From contig JAZSRC010000016.1 of the NCBI GenBank assembly GCA_045538305.1, positions 94,214 through 158,213 on the forward strand: a DNA stretch of 64,000 bases, written 5' to 3'. Shown here piece by piece: positions 25,356-33,454 of the stretch. Source of the DNA: SFHK01 sp045538305. GTDB lineage: Bacteria; Bacillota; Clostridia; Christensenellales; Aristaeellaceae. A program made the translations under genes and the position numbers. The notes beneath the pieces are model-generated. The model searched no databases and was not told the DNA's origin. It saw nothing but the letters and a program-made list of their open reading frames with translations. Position 1 is the stretch's first letter. Every line of letters starts with the position of its first letter.

Positions 25356-26777
25356 TTATTCGGCTTTTGCTTCCGCTTCGTCCGCCTTTACGATTTCTTC
25401 CGCCGCGCGTCCTACAAGACCGCCGGTGGTTACGTCCCTGAGCATCTTGGGGATATCAATGCCCAGCGCGCCCTTCATAGCTTCAAAGGACTGCATCATA
25501 GAGCCCGTCACATCGCGGGTCAGGCCGGTTGCAGCGCCTTCGCCGAACATGAGGATCTTCTCCGTCTGCGCAAGGGGCTTACCGATCGCCTCTGCAACCT
25601 CAGGCAGCTTGTTGACAACCATTTCGAGGATGGCGGCTTCGCCGTATTTCTGCATGGCGAGCGCTTTCATCTCGATGGACTGTGCTTCTGCGCGGCCCTT
25701 CATCAGGATGGCTTCGGCTTCCTTCTCGGCTGCGTAGAATTCCGCATCCGCCTGCGCCTGCAGCTCAGCCTTTTCAGCTTCCGCCTGCGCGATACGCGCA
25801 TCGCGTTCTGCCTCCGCCTTTTCGCGGATTTCTACGTTCAGCTTCTGCCTCTGGATTTCAACCTGCTGGCGCTCCAGCTCGGTCTGTTTCTGGAGGCGGA
25901 TCATTTCTGCCTGCGCTCTCTCTTCTTCAAAGCTGCGTCTTGCGACCTCCTGCTGTACCTTGTACGCCATATCGGCATCGGCACGGGCACGGTCGGCCTG
26001 AATCTTGTATTCGGCCTGCTTCAATTCCAGCTCCTTGGTCTGCTCGGCAATCAGGGTATCGGCCTCCATCTTGGCCTTGTGGCCCTGCTGTTCAGCCTCG
26101 GACTTGGCGATCTGAGCGTCTCTTTCCTTCTCAACGATGTTCTTGGTAGCCATGGTTTCTACCACGCCGTCCTTATCGGAGAAGTTCTGGATGGTGATGT
26201 TGATGATTTCAAGGCCCATGTTCGCCATGTCGGCAGTTGCAGCGCGGCTGGTCTCGGTGGCGAACTTATCGCGGTTCTGAACCAGATCGGCAATGCTCAT
26301 GCGGCCGATGATTTCGCGCATGTTACCTTCCAGAACCTGCTGGGCGATTGCGGCGATTTCCTGGGGCTTCCAGTTCAGGAACTGCTCGGCGGCGGTTGCA
26401 ATGGAAACGTCGTCCGAACCGATCTTGATGTTGGCTACGCCGTCAACCATAACGGAAATGTATTCCTGAGAGGGCACAGGCTGAGTGGTGCGGATATCCA
26501 CCTGCATGATGCCGAGGTTCAGCTTATCAACTCTTTCAAAAAACGGGATTACCATCGTCGCGCCGCCGCGAACAATGCGGTAACCAAACTTTTTCACGAC
26601 AACCTTACCGTCTGCATCCTTCACCTTGTAGCGACGGCGCACACAGCCGGAAATAACGAGCGCAATGTTTGGCGGTACCTTGCGGTAATTGGCAAGCAGT
26701 AAAAACAGCACTACAGCGGCTGCGATAATGATTGCCAGCCAGGTCGGGTTTTTGAGAATCGCAATAACCTTATCCAT
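25356..26777 (-). CDS. Flotillin-like membrane scaffold protein (FloT/YqiK type)
   Basis: A 473-residue member of the SPFH family. One N-terminal membrane helix (WLAIIIAAAVVLFLLLAN, about residues 13-30) is followed by the SPFH domain and then a long coiled coil, roughly residues 200-370, rich in Ala, Glu, Lys and Gln with repeats such as AEAEKAEL. The C-terminus has the flotillin region with IGKPLAQTEKILMFG. Flotillins gather into functional membrane patches and affect fluidity, signalling and secretion. GAGGAGG before the ATG at 26777 excludes the five extra upstream codons. An NfeD partner, common for FloT, is not adjacent. Confidence 0.9.
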   Translation of the reverse strand: MDKVIAILKNPTWLAIIIAAAVVLFLLLANYRKVPPNIALVISGCVRRRYKVKDADGKVVVKKFGYRIVRGGATMVIPFFERVDKLNLGIMQVDIRTTQPVPSQEYISVMVDGVANIKIGSDDVSIATAAEQFLNWKPQEIAAIAQQVLEGNMREIIGRMSIADLVQNRDKFATETSRAATADMANMGLEIINITIQNFSDKDGVVETMATKNIVEKERDAQIAKSEAEQQGHKAKMEADTLIAEQTKELELKQAEYKIQADRARADADMAYKVQQEVARRSFEEERAQAEMIRLQKQTELERQQVEIQRQKLNVEIREKAEAERDARIAQAEAEKAELQAQADAEFYAAEKEAEAILMKGRAEAQSIEMKALAMQKYGEAAILEMVVNKLPEVAEAIGKPLAQTEKILMFGEGAATGLTRDVTGSMMQSFEAMKGALGIDIPKMLRDVTTGGLVGRAAEEIVKADEAEAKAE

Positions 26778-26804
26778 TTTTTCCCTCCTCATTCGTTTGT
26801 CTAT

Positions 26805-26833
26805 ATTTTAGCACCCGGATGCCTGAATGTCAA
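26805..26833 (-). promoter_or_regulatory. Promoter for the flotillin gene
   Basis: Minus strand: TTGACA, 17 bases, TAAAAT, 28 bases before the start. Confidence 0.8.
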
Positions 26834-26874
26834 CGCAATGCTGCCATATTAGACGATTGTGTGTCTCAAACATA

Positions 26875-26908
26875 CAAAATCGCCCCCGGAATATCATCCG
26901 AAGGGCGA
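26875..26908 (-). terminator. Terminator after the long D-Ala-D-Ala carboxypeptidase gene
   Basis: Minus strand: TCGCCC pairs with GGGCGA, with an inner CGGA/TCCG stem, then TTTTG. Confidence 0.65.
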
Positions 26909-26922
26909 AATCCTATATGGTG

Positions 26923-28593
26923 CTACTGTTTCTTCTGCGATTGAACGGCGGGACGCCTGTTCTGAACGCCGGCAACTGATGAGGGCGTACGCTTTACAGG
27001 CCGCATCTGTCCCTGAGACGCGCCTCCCTGCACAGGCGGACGCTTGGCAGGCGTTTTTGCCGACGGTACCCTTGCTGCTGCGGATTTTGCATTCCGCATT
27101 TCCGGATGGGCCTTCAGGTATGCTTCGCGTTGCTTCTGCCGCTTGATGTATTCCCTGCGCTTTCTTTCCAGCTGCTGCCTGCGCAGGCGATTGCGCCGCC
27201 TGACCTTGCGGACGCGCATGACAATCAAAACGATGATGACTGCAAACAGCGCCCAATACAGTATTCGAACCGGCGGATTATGTCTGGGCATCAGCTTAAA
27301 GAGGAACGGCGCGTTATTCTCAATCCATTCGTCCATTACCTCGTCAATGGTAGGCGGCTCCTCCTCGACATCGCGGGAAGCTGCAACATAGCCGGTATAG
27401 ATTTCGCCGGCGGGCGTTTTAAACTGCGCGCTTCCAAGCACGTCGCCGGCTTTGATCGGCGCAACAAGCGCATTTTCATCCAGAACCACGGATATGCGGT
27501 TGGTAAAATCCTCCACCAGTTGCTTCTGGTAGTACAGATCCTCAAGGTCATCCACCAGGAACCACTCGCGATAGGTTTGGGGCATATCGACAATGCTGAG
27601 CTTCAGATATCCGTTATTCGGATCGCTGTATGCGGCGTTATCCACCGCAACCGACAGGTACTGATCCTCGCACATCTCGTAAATCTCATAGAAAGACAGC
27701 GCCTGATATCTGGAAAACCCGTATTTGAAAAGGCGGATGGTGTCGGTAAATGCCTCCACATATTGTTTATCGTCGCTGTCCGTATTCAGCGTTACGGAGA
27801 TCAGTGTGGTATCGTCCTTTTTTGCTGCGCCGACAAAGCAGCGGCCCGCATTTTTGGTAGAGCCGGTCTTTACACCGATACAGTATTCATAATAAAGGGG
27901 CTTGTTAGATATAAGCAGATCGTATTTGGTGGTCAAGCTCAGTCCTTCCGGGTGAGCGTTCGTGGGATCAATCACATAATCCACACACGCGACGATATCC
28001 CGAAACATGGGTTCCTTCATCGCATACTGCGTGAGGATAGCAAGATCATAGGCCGTCGTACAATGGTTTGCCGAATGATATCCGTGCGAATTCTCATAAT
28101 GCGTGGAATTCATGCCGAGCGATGCCGCCGTTTTATTCATAAGCTCGACAAACTTTGCCTCGCTGCCGCTGACCAATATGGCAATGGCAAGCGCCGCATC
28201 GTTACCGGAAGCCAGCATCATGCCATAGAGAAGATCGTCAAACAGCATGACCTCGCCCGGTACGATACCGAGCTTGGAGGAATCATTGGATACGGTAATT
28301 CCGTTGGGTATGGTTACCCTTTGTCCCACAGGACCGTATTCAATTGCCAGAATACAGGTCATAATCTTTGTGGTGCTGGCGGGATAACGCCGTTCATATG
28401 CATTTTTCTCAAACAGAATTCTGCCGCTGGAGGCGTCCATCACAAGACAACTGTCTCCATACAAATGTCCCGCCTCCAAAAGTTCGGGCATAGACGTGGA
28501 ATAGTCCGCAGGCGTTGCGGCAACTGCAGACAAATTCAGCACAAACAGGCAAATAAAAAGCCATATAAAAGCGTTGCGTGCAGAAAAATGCAT
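26923..28593 (-). CDS. D-alanyl-D-alanine carboxypeptidase (DacF/PBP5-like) with cytoplasmic basic tail
   Basis: A 556-residue penicillin-binding protein that trims the last D-Ala of peptidoglycan stem peptides. It has a signal peptide (residues 1-26), the catalytic STTK at 73-76, SGN at 129-131 and KTG at 242-244, then a PBP5-type C-terminal beta domain. Unlike the usual amphipathic anchor, a true membrane helix (LYWALFAVIIVLIVM, near 450) is followed by a ~95-residue very basic, Lys/Arg/Gln/Pro-rich tail. That tail would lie inside the cell and could bind nucleic acid, lipid head groups or a partner. It follows a shorter paralogue on the same strand. Confidence 0.92.
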   Translation of the reverse strand: MHFSARNAFIWLFICLFVLNLSAVAATPADYSTSMPELLEAGHLYGDSCLVMDASSGRILFEKNAYERRYPASTTKIMTCILAIEYGPVGQRVTIPNGITVSNDSSKLGIVPGEVMLFDDLLYGMMLASGNDAALAIAILVSGSEAKFVELMNKTAASLGMNSTHYENSHGYHSANHCTTAYDLAILTQYAMKEPMFRDIVACVDYVIDPTNAHPEGLSLTTKYDLLISNKPLYYEYCIGVKTGSTKNAGRCFVGAAKKDDTTLISVTLNTDSDDKQYVEAFTDTIRLFKYGFSRYQALSFYEIYEMCEDQYLSVAVDNAAYSDPNNGYLKLSIVDMPQTYREWFLVDDLEDLYYQKQLVEDFTNRISVVLDENALVAPIKAGDVLGSAQFKTPAGEIYTGYVAASRDVEEEPPTIDEVMDEWIENNAPFLFKLMPRHNPPVRILYWALFAVIIVLIVMRVRKVRRRNRLRRQQLERKRREYIKRQKQREAYLKAHPEMRNAKSAAARVPSAKTPAKRPPVQGGASQGQMRPVKRTPSSVAGVQNRRPAVQSQKKQ

Positions 28594-28626
28594 AGTTTCC
28601 TCCGGATCGGCGATAAAATCGAATAT

Positions 28627-28655
28627 ATTTTATCACGTACAGACACTTTTGTACA
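28627..28655 (-). promoter_or_regulatory. Possible promoter for the long carboxypeptidase gene
   Basis: Minus strand: TGTACA, 17 bases, TAAAAT. The -35 is poor (four of six) but is identical to that before the short paralogue. Confidence 0.4.
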
Positions 28656-28682
28656 TAAATTATAGGTGAAAAAACACTCCCA

Positions 28683-29537
28683 TTACGAACCGGCATTTAG
28701 TTTCTTGAAACCGTACTGATACAGCGTTTTGGCTTCCGTCCACTTAGGCATTTTTTCCCAGCCGCACCTGAGCAAAACAACGATCAGCTCCATATCCTCC
28801 TTTACCGCCGCGCCCACATAGCACTGTCCGGCGGCTGCCGTATAGCCGGTTTTGATACCGTATGCATACTGGTAGTAGTATGGGGATTCATAGTTGGTAA
28901 TGGAATAGTTATGCGCAATCTCCAGTTCGCCCCGAAGGGATGTAGGTTGCATGGTATAACGCTCGGAAAATGTGATTTCACGGAACAGATCGTTTTCAAG
29001 CGCATGGCTTGTCAGTATCGCCATATCCCTTGCAGTGGTGTAGTGCCCCGTCTGAGTATATCCGTGTGCATTCATAAAATGGGTATTGGTCATGCCAAGT
29101 TCTTTCGCCTTGTCGTTCATTTCTTTCACAAAGGCTTCAATGCTTCCGCTGACAAGCTCGGCAATGGCGTTGGCAGCGTCGTTCCCGCTTCTGTAAATCA
29201 AGCTGTACCAAAGATCGCGCATCGGCATTTCTTCGCCATAGAACACGGGAACGCGGGATGAATCCAGCGCAATATCCTGCACGCATTTAGGAATTGTGAC
29301 AATCTCATTCGGATTTGATTTCTCAATTGCTATTAAAAGTGTCATAATTTTTGTAATACTTGCCGGAGCAAGGCGTTCGTCCGCTTTTTTTTCAAACAAA
29401 ACCTCGCCCGTTTTTGCATCAATCAATATGCACGCGGCGGACAAAAGCGTATTCGGATCCAGCGTTTCAGCCGCCGCAAAAAAAGAGCATAAACAGACCG
29501 TCACCGCAAGTAAACATGATAGTAACCTTATCTTCAA
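28683..29537 (-). CDS. D-alanyl-D-alanine carboxypeptidase, catalytic-domain-only form
   Basis: About 284 residues with a signal peptide and the S11 serine-peptidase motifs: ASITKIM (catalytic serine and lysine near residue 60), RSGNDAA and KTGYTAAAG. It stops after the catalytic domain (ending FKKLNAGS), so it lacks both the PBP5-type C-terminal domain and a membrane anchor seen in its downstream paralogue; it may be released or held by its uncleaved signal. Two starts are possible, GTG at 29546 and TTG at 29537; GAGGTGA spaced five bases from the TTG favours the latter. It is divergent from the two-component system genes. Confidence 0.9.
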   Translation of the reverse strand: MKIRLLSCLLAVTVCLCSFFAAAETLDPNTLLSAACILIDAKTGEVLFEKKADERLAPASITKIMTLLIAIEKSNPNEIVTIPKCVQDIALDSSRVPVFYGEEMPMRDLWYSLIYRSGNDAANAIAELVSGSIEAFVKEMNDKAKELGMTNTHFMNAHGYTQTGHYTTARDMAILTSHALENDLFREITFSERYTMQPTSLRGELEIAHNYSITNYESPYYYQYAYGIKTGYTAAAGQCYVGAAVKEDMELIVVLLRCGWEKMPKWTEAKTLYQYGFKKLNAGS

Positions 29538-29611
29538 TTGAATCACCTCATAAGATTGGACGCGTGCGTCCGGAAAAAGTTCTGTCTGTGAAAAATTTCA
29601 AGTTTCCATAT

Positions 29612-29640
29612 ATAATAGCATAAAAAGTATTTTTTGTACA
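29612..29640 (-). promoter_or_regulatory. Possible promoter for the short carboxypeptidase gene
   Basis: Minus strand: TGTACA, 17 bases, TATTAT. Confidence 0.4.
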
Positions 29641-29666
29641 GCGATATGAAAATTTACATACATCTA

Positions 29667-29695
29667 TTGCAATGAAATAGAAAATCGATTATAAT
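29667..29695 (+). promoter_or_regulatory. Promoter for the two-component system operon
   Basis: TTGCAA, 17 bases, TATAAT. A leader of about 60 bases follows before the response regulator. Confidence 0.75.
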
Positions 29696-29764
29696 ATATG
29701 TGACATAGCTTTGCAATACTGAAATTGGCTTTTGGCCTGTGAAATACTGAACGGAGGCAACCTG

Positions 29765-30457
29765 ATGGCGCACAAGATTTTGATTGTGGACGACGAGCCC
29801 TTGATCGTAAAGGGATTAAAATATTCCCTCGAGCAGGATAATTACGAGACCGATTCTGCTCAGGACGGCGAAGAGGCGCTGAATAAATTCTTCACCGGCA
29901 GATATGATCTGGTGATTCTCGACGTCATGCTTCCGAAGCTCGACGGTATTGAGGTATGCCAGCGCATCCGCGAAAAGAGCAGCGTGCCGATCATCATGCT
30001 CACCGCTAAGGGCGAAGATATGGACAAAATCCTCGGCCTCGAGTACGGTGCGGATGACTACATGACCAAGCCCTTCAACATTCTGGAGGTCAAGGCCCGC
30101 ATTAAAACCATTTTCCGCCGCACGACAATGATGCAGAAGGAAAGCACGCAGTCTGTGCTGTCCGTGCGCGATATGCGCATTAATCTCAATAACCGTTCCG
30201 TGAACATCGGTTCAAAGGAGATTAACCTGACCGCCAAAGAATTCGATCTTCTTCAGCTGTTTGTTTCCAACCGCGGCAAGGTATTCAGCCGTGAAAACCT
30301 GCTTGAAACCATCTGGAAGTACGATTATCTGGGCGACCTGCGTACGGTAGACGTACACATCCGTCGTCTGCGTGAAAAGATCGAAAAGAACCCCGCGCAG
30401 CCGGAATTCATATTCACCAAATGGGGTGTCGGCTATTATTTCACTGACAAGGATTAA
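29765..30457 (+). CDS. OmpR/PhoB-family response regulator
   Basis: A 230-residue DNA-binding regulator. The receiver domain opens MAHKILIVDDEP, with phospho-acceptor D53 in LVILDVMLP and the conserved lysine in MTKPFN near 103. The winged-helix effector domain runs from about 130, with TAKEFDLLQLFVSNRGKVFS and the recognition region RTVDVHIRRLREKIE. GGAGG seven bases before the ATG at 29765 fixes the start; an in-frame codon 33 bases upstream is not used. It is closest in style to WalR/PhoP/MtrA regulators that govern cell-wall genes. The gene overlaps the kinase gene that follows. Confidence 0.93.
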   Translation: MAHKILIVDDEPLIVKGLKYSLEQDNYETDSAQDGEEALNKFFTGRYDLVILDVMLPKLDGIEVCQRIREKSSVPIIMLTAKGEDMDKILGLEYGADDYMTKPFNILEVKARIKTIFRRTTMMQKESTQSVLSVRDMRINLNNRSVNIGSKEINLTAKEFDLLQLFVSNRGKVFSRENLLETIWKYDYLGDLRTVDVHIRRLREKIEKNPAQPEFIFTKWGVGYYFTDKD

Positions 30458-31919
30458 AAGCATATTCCGCTCCCTTCGATGGCAGTTTGTAGTCGCCTAC
30501 CTGCTGATTATCATCATCGCCTTTACGATTGTAACGGCGTCGGTGATTCAGTTGGTAGGCGAATATCTGTTTAATCAACGCGTACGCGAAGAGGAGCGCG
30601 TTGCAGCGGAAACCGCACAGGAGTTTGCGCCAATGTTCCTCGCCCGCGATGCGGCGGGTATGTACCATCGGGCGACGGAAATCAGCCAGCAGTACGATTC
30701 ACAAATCATCGTGCTGGACGAATACGGAATCGTACAGGTAGATTCTCAAAGCCGCCTGAACGGCCACCGTCTCGCTATTGAGCAGGTTGCAAATGTGCTT
30801 GGCGGAAGCGAAAGCGATTACGGCTATTATCAGGCGCCCGCTGCAGACGCCATATTTCTGACTCATTCCGAAGACGCCGGCGTTATGACGGGCGTCTATT
30901 CGCATGCCATTCACGATAAAACAAGCATTTCCGGCGTTCTTTTATACATTTCAAAGGCGCAGGATATCTATATCGGCCTTTCGTCGGTCACCCGGCAGAT
31001 TTCTATGATTCTTCTGGCGGTATTTGCCGTTATCGGCCTTTTCTCCATTATCATTGTAAATCTGTTTACGCGCCCGGTGAAGGACTTGAGCGACGGTATT
31101 CAGCAGATTTCCAAGGGTGATTTTACTGCCCGCGTACGCGTACGCGGCAAAAACGAATTTTCCGAGCTTGCCCGCGCGTTCAACAGCATGTCCTCCCGTA
31201 TGGAAGTGCTCGACCGATCCCGAAATCAGTTCGTATCAAACGCGTCGCACGAGCTGAAAACGCCGTTAAGCACAATGAAAATCCTCCTGCAGACCATACT
31301 CTATCAGGAGGTATACGACCCTGAAATTTCAAAAGAATTCCTTACGGACATCGATAAAGAAATCGACCGGTTGAGTTATGTAATCAGCGATCTACTGACG
31401 CTGGTCAGCATAGACAGCGGCGAGCTGCGCCTTAAAACTGCACCGCTTTCCCTTCGGGATCTGATACGGGATAACGTAAAGCGCCTTCTGCCTCTTGCGC
31501 GCGAGCGCGGTATCGAACTGGAGTTTACCTGCCGGGAAAACGTAGAAACCATGGGCGATATGATGAAGCTGAACCAGGTGTTTTATAACCTGATCGATAA
31601 CGCCATCAAGTACACGCCCCGCGGCGGCAGCGTGCGCGTGGACCTGGTAAGGCAGGGAAAAATGGCCGTTGGCCGCGTTACAGATACCGGCATCGGCATA
31701 CCGGCGGAGGATCAGATTCATATTTTCGATCGCTTCTATCGCGTGGACAAAGCGCGGTCCCGTGAAACCGGCGGCACGGGTCTGGGCCTTTCCATCGTAA
31801 AGCAGATCGTGCTTCTGCATTCGGGAAACATATTCGTAACCTCGGAAGAAAACGTCGGCTCCACCTTCACGGTAGAGCTTCCGATACTGATGAAATCATC
31901 CGGAGGAAAGAGCGCATGA
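30426..31919 (+). CDS. Membrane sensor histidine kinase
   Basis: About 497 residues: one membrane helix (FVVAYLLIIIIAFTIVTASV), a ~150-residue extracellular sensor, a second helix (ILLAVFAVIGLFSIIIV), HAMP linker (TRPVKDLSDGIQQI), dimerisation domain with phospho-histidine in NASHELKTPLST, and an ATPase domain with the N box (NQVFYNLIDNAIKYT), DTGIGIP and GGTGLGLSI. The start is unclear: no ATG lies near the expected N-terminus. Options are GTG at 30426 with a weak site, GTG at 30372, or an ATT at 30453 that would give the usual short N-terminus. It pairs with the regulator upstream and overlaps the lipoprotein gene by ATGA. Confidence 0.9.
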   Translation: MSAIISLTRIKSIFRSLRWQFVVAYLLIIIIAFTIVTASVIQLVGEYLFNQRVREEERVAAETAQEFAPMFLARDAAGMYHRATEISQQYDSQIIVLDEYGIVQVDSQSRLNGHRLAIEQVANVLGGSESDYGYYQAPAADAIFLTHSEDAGVMTGVYSHAIHDKTSISGVLLYISKAQDIYIGLSSVTRQISMILLAVFAVIGLFSIIIVNLFTRPVKDLSDGIQQISKGDFTARVRVRGKNEFSELARAFNSMSSRMEVLDRSRNQFVSNASHELKTPLSTMKILLQTILYQEVYDPEISKEFLTDIDKEIDRLSYVISDLLTLVSIDSGELRLKTAPLSLRDLIRDNVKRLLPLARERGIELEFTCRENVETMGDMMKLNQVFYNLIDNAIKYTPRGGSVRVDLVRQGKMAVGRVTDTGIGIPAEDQIHIFDRFYRVDKARSRETGGTGLGLSIVKQIVLLHSGNIFVTSEENVGSTFTVELPILMKSSGGKSA

Positions 31920-33454
31920 TAAAGCAATACATTCATACACGCTCCGGGTTCCGGCGCACAGCGGCATTACTGACCGTTCTTTTCTTCCTGTCGGCCTCGC
32001 TTGGCGGCTGTTCGTCCGTGAAAGGGTTGAAGGACACCGCGCAGGCATACATCCCTGTCGAATTGCCCGAACCCAATGAAAATATTCCCTCCGCGCCTCT
32101 GGGCGATATAACGGAGGGAGAAATCTGGCGCGCGCAGATATATTCCGTCAACGCCGACGGCAGCATGCTTGCACCCTCCACGCGCGTTATGTGGCTGACC
32201 GCACCGGAAACCAAAGCGCTGCGCCTGTGCGAAGAGGCGCTGAGAACTCCCACCCTTTCCGACAGCACCGCCATTGCCCCGCGGAATTCCTCAATTGCAT
32301 ATATTGAAACCGGCATGCAGACGGCGACGGTAAACGTACTGCCCGGGAGCGTTCTGACAGGTTCCAATGCGCCCGCGCATCTGGCGTCTGCAATGGCCAG
32401 CACGCTCATGGAGTTGGACGATATAGAAAACGTAAACGTACTCGTCTTCGACCGCGCGATGAGCTACATGAATCTGCCCATCGGCGCAATCACACAGGAA
32501 GGGGCAAGTTTGGAGAAAATGCTGGCGGACGCTTCAAGCGAATCCGTTCGCCTGTCTACAGCAGATGCCGACGATTGGCGCCTTACCAGAAACGTAACGA
32601 TGTATTTCCCGTCCTGGGATGGGAAGTATATCATTCCGCAGACCCGCGAAACAGTGTTTACTTCCCCCGACTATGCAACGCAGCTCATCGACGGTCTCAG
32701 CAAAGCGCCTCCGCTCGACAAGCTACTGCCGGGCATTCCTCTGGTTGGCGGAGCGCTTGAATCCGATTGTGTCGTTGTAAATGAAAGCGATGAAAACATA
32801 CTGGAAATCCGCTTCAGTAAAACCATTCTGAACGCGCTTGAAATCAGCCCCGTTGAAAAGTGGCAGTTTCTGGCAAGCATAGCGATGACGGTAACTACCT
32901 TCTGTCCGGATATTTCCGGCGTACGCATATTTGTCAACGGCGAAAGCGTACAGAAAGTGAAGGATAACATCGGTACAGAGATCGTATTCCCCGGCGCGAT
33001 TATCCGCAGGAGCGATTTCGCCGGACGCATCGGCGCGCTTGTGCCCACATACTTTAAAGACCAAGATGGAAACCTGCTTTGCGAAATGCACGCCGTGCCG
33101 CTTATGGATGTAGCCTCTGTCCGCCAAAGGCTTTCCTTATTGATGAACGGCCCCGATACCTACGGTCTTTTCCGCACCTTCCCAAGGGGGCTCACGCAAT
33201 CGGATGTATTGGGAACCCGCTTAAAGGATGGCGTCGCCAGTATTAATCTGTCCTCCGAGGTATATCGTCTTTGTCAAAGCATGACGCCCAACGAGGAGTT
33301 TCTCTTTGTGTACTCCATTGTGAACACATTATCGACCATAGAAGGCGTAACCGGCGTACGCATTTACATCGACAGCAGAAGCGTGGATACGCTTGCCGGC
33401 CATATATGGCTGAAAGGCCTGCTGCTTCCAAACATCGGTTTGGCGTCGGACTAA
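31916..33454 (+). CDS. GerMN-domain lipoprotein, LpqB-like
   Basis: A 512-residue exported lipoprotein. A basic N-terminus and hydrophobic segment lead to the lipobox LGGC with the lipidated cysteine at residue 32. Two GerMN (sporulation/germination) domains are seen: one around 85-190, containing MLAPSTRVMWLTAP and ENVNVLVFDRA, and one around 390-505, ending IEGVTGVRIYIDSR; a middle part around 240-350 is similar. GerMN domains are thought to bind peptidoglycan or proteins at the cell surface. Because it is co-translated with the kinase, it could tune sensing, as LpqB does for MtrB in actinobacteria. It meets the next gene tail to tail with four shared bases. Confidence 0.88.
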   Translation: MIKQYIHTRSGFRRTAALLTVLFFLSASLGGCSSVKGLKDTAQAYIPVELPEPNENIPSAPLGDITEGEIWRAQIYSVNADGSMLAPSTRVMWLTAPETKALRLCEEALRTPTLSDSTAIAPRNSSIAYIETGMQTATVNVLPGSVLTGSNAPAHLASAMASTLMELDDIENVNVLVFDRAMSYMNLPIGAITQEGASLEKMLADASSESVRLSTADADDWRLTRNVTMYFPSWDGKYIIPQTRETVFTSPDYATQLIDGLSKAPPLDKLLPGIPLVGGALESDCVVVNESDENILEIRFSKTILNALEISPVEKWQFLASIAMTVTTFCPDISGVRIFVNGESVQKVKDNIGTEIVFPGAIIRRSDFAGRIGALVPTYFKDQDGNLLCEMHAVPLMDVASVRQRLSLLMNGPDTYGLFRTFPRGLTQSDVLGTRLKDGVASINLSSEVYRLCQSMTPNEEFLFVYSIVNTLSTIEGVTGVRIYIDSRSVDTLAGHIWLKGLLLPNIGLASD

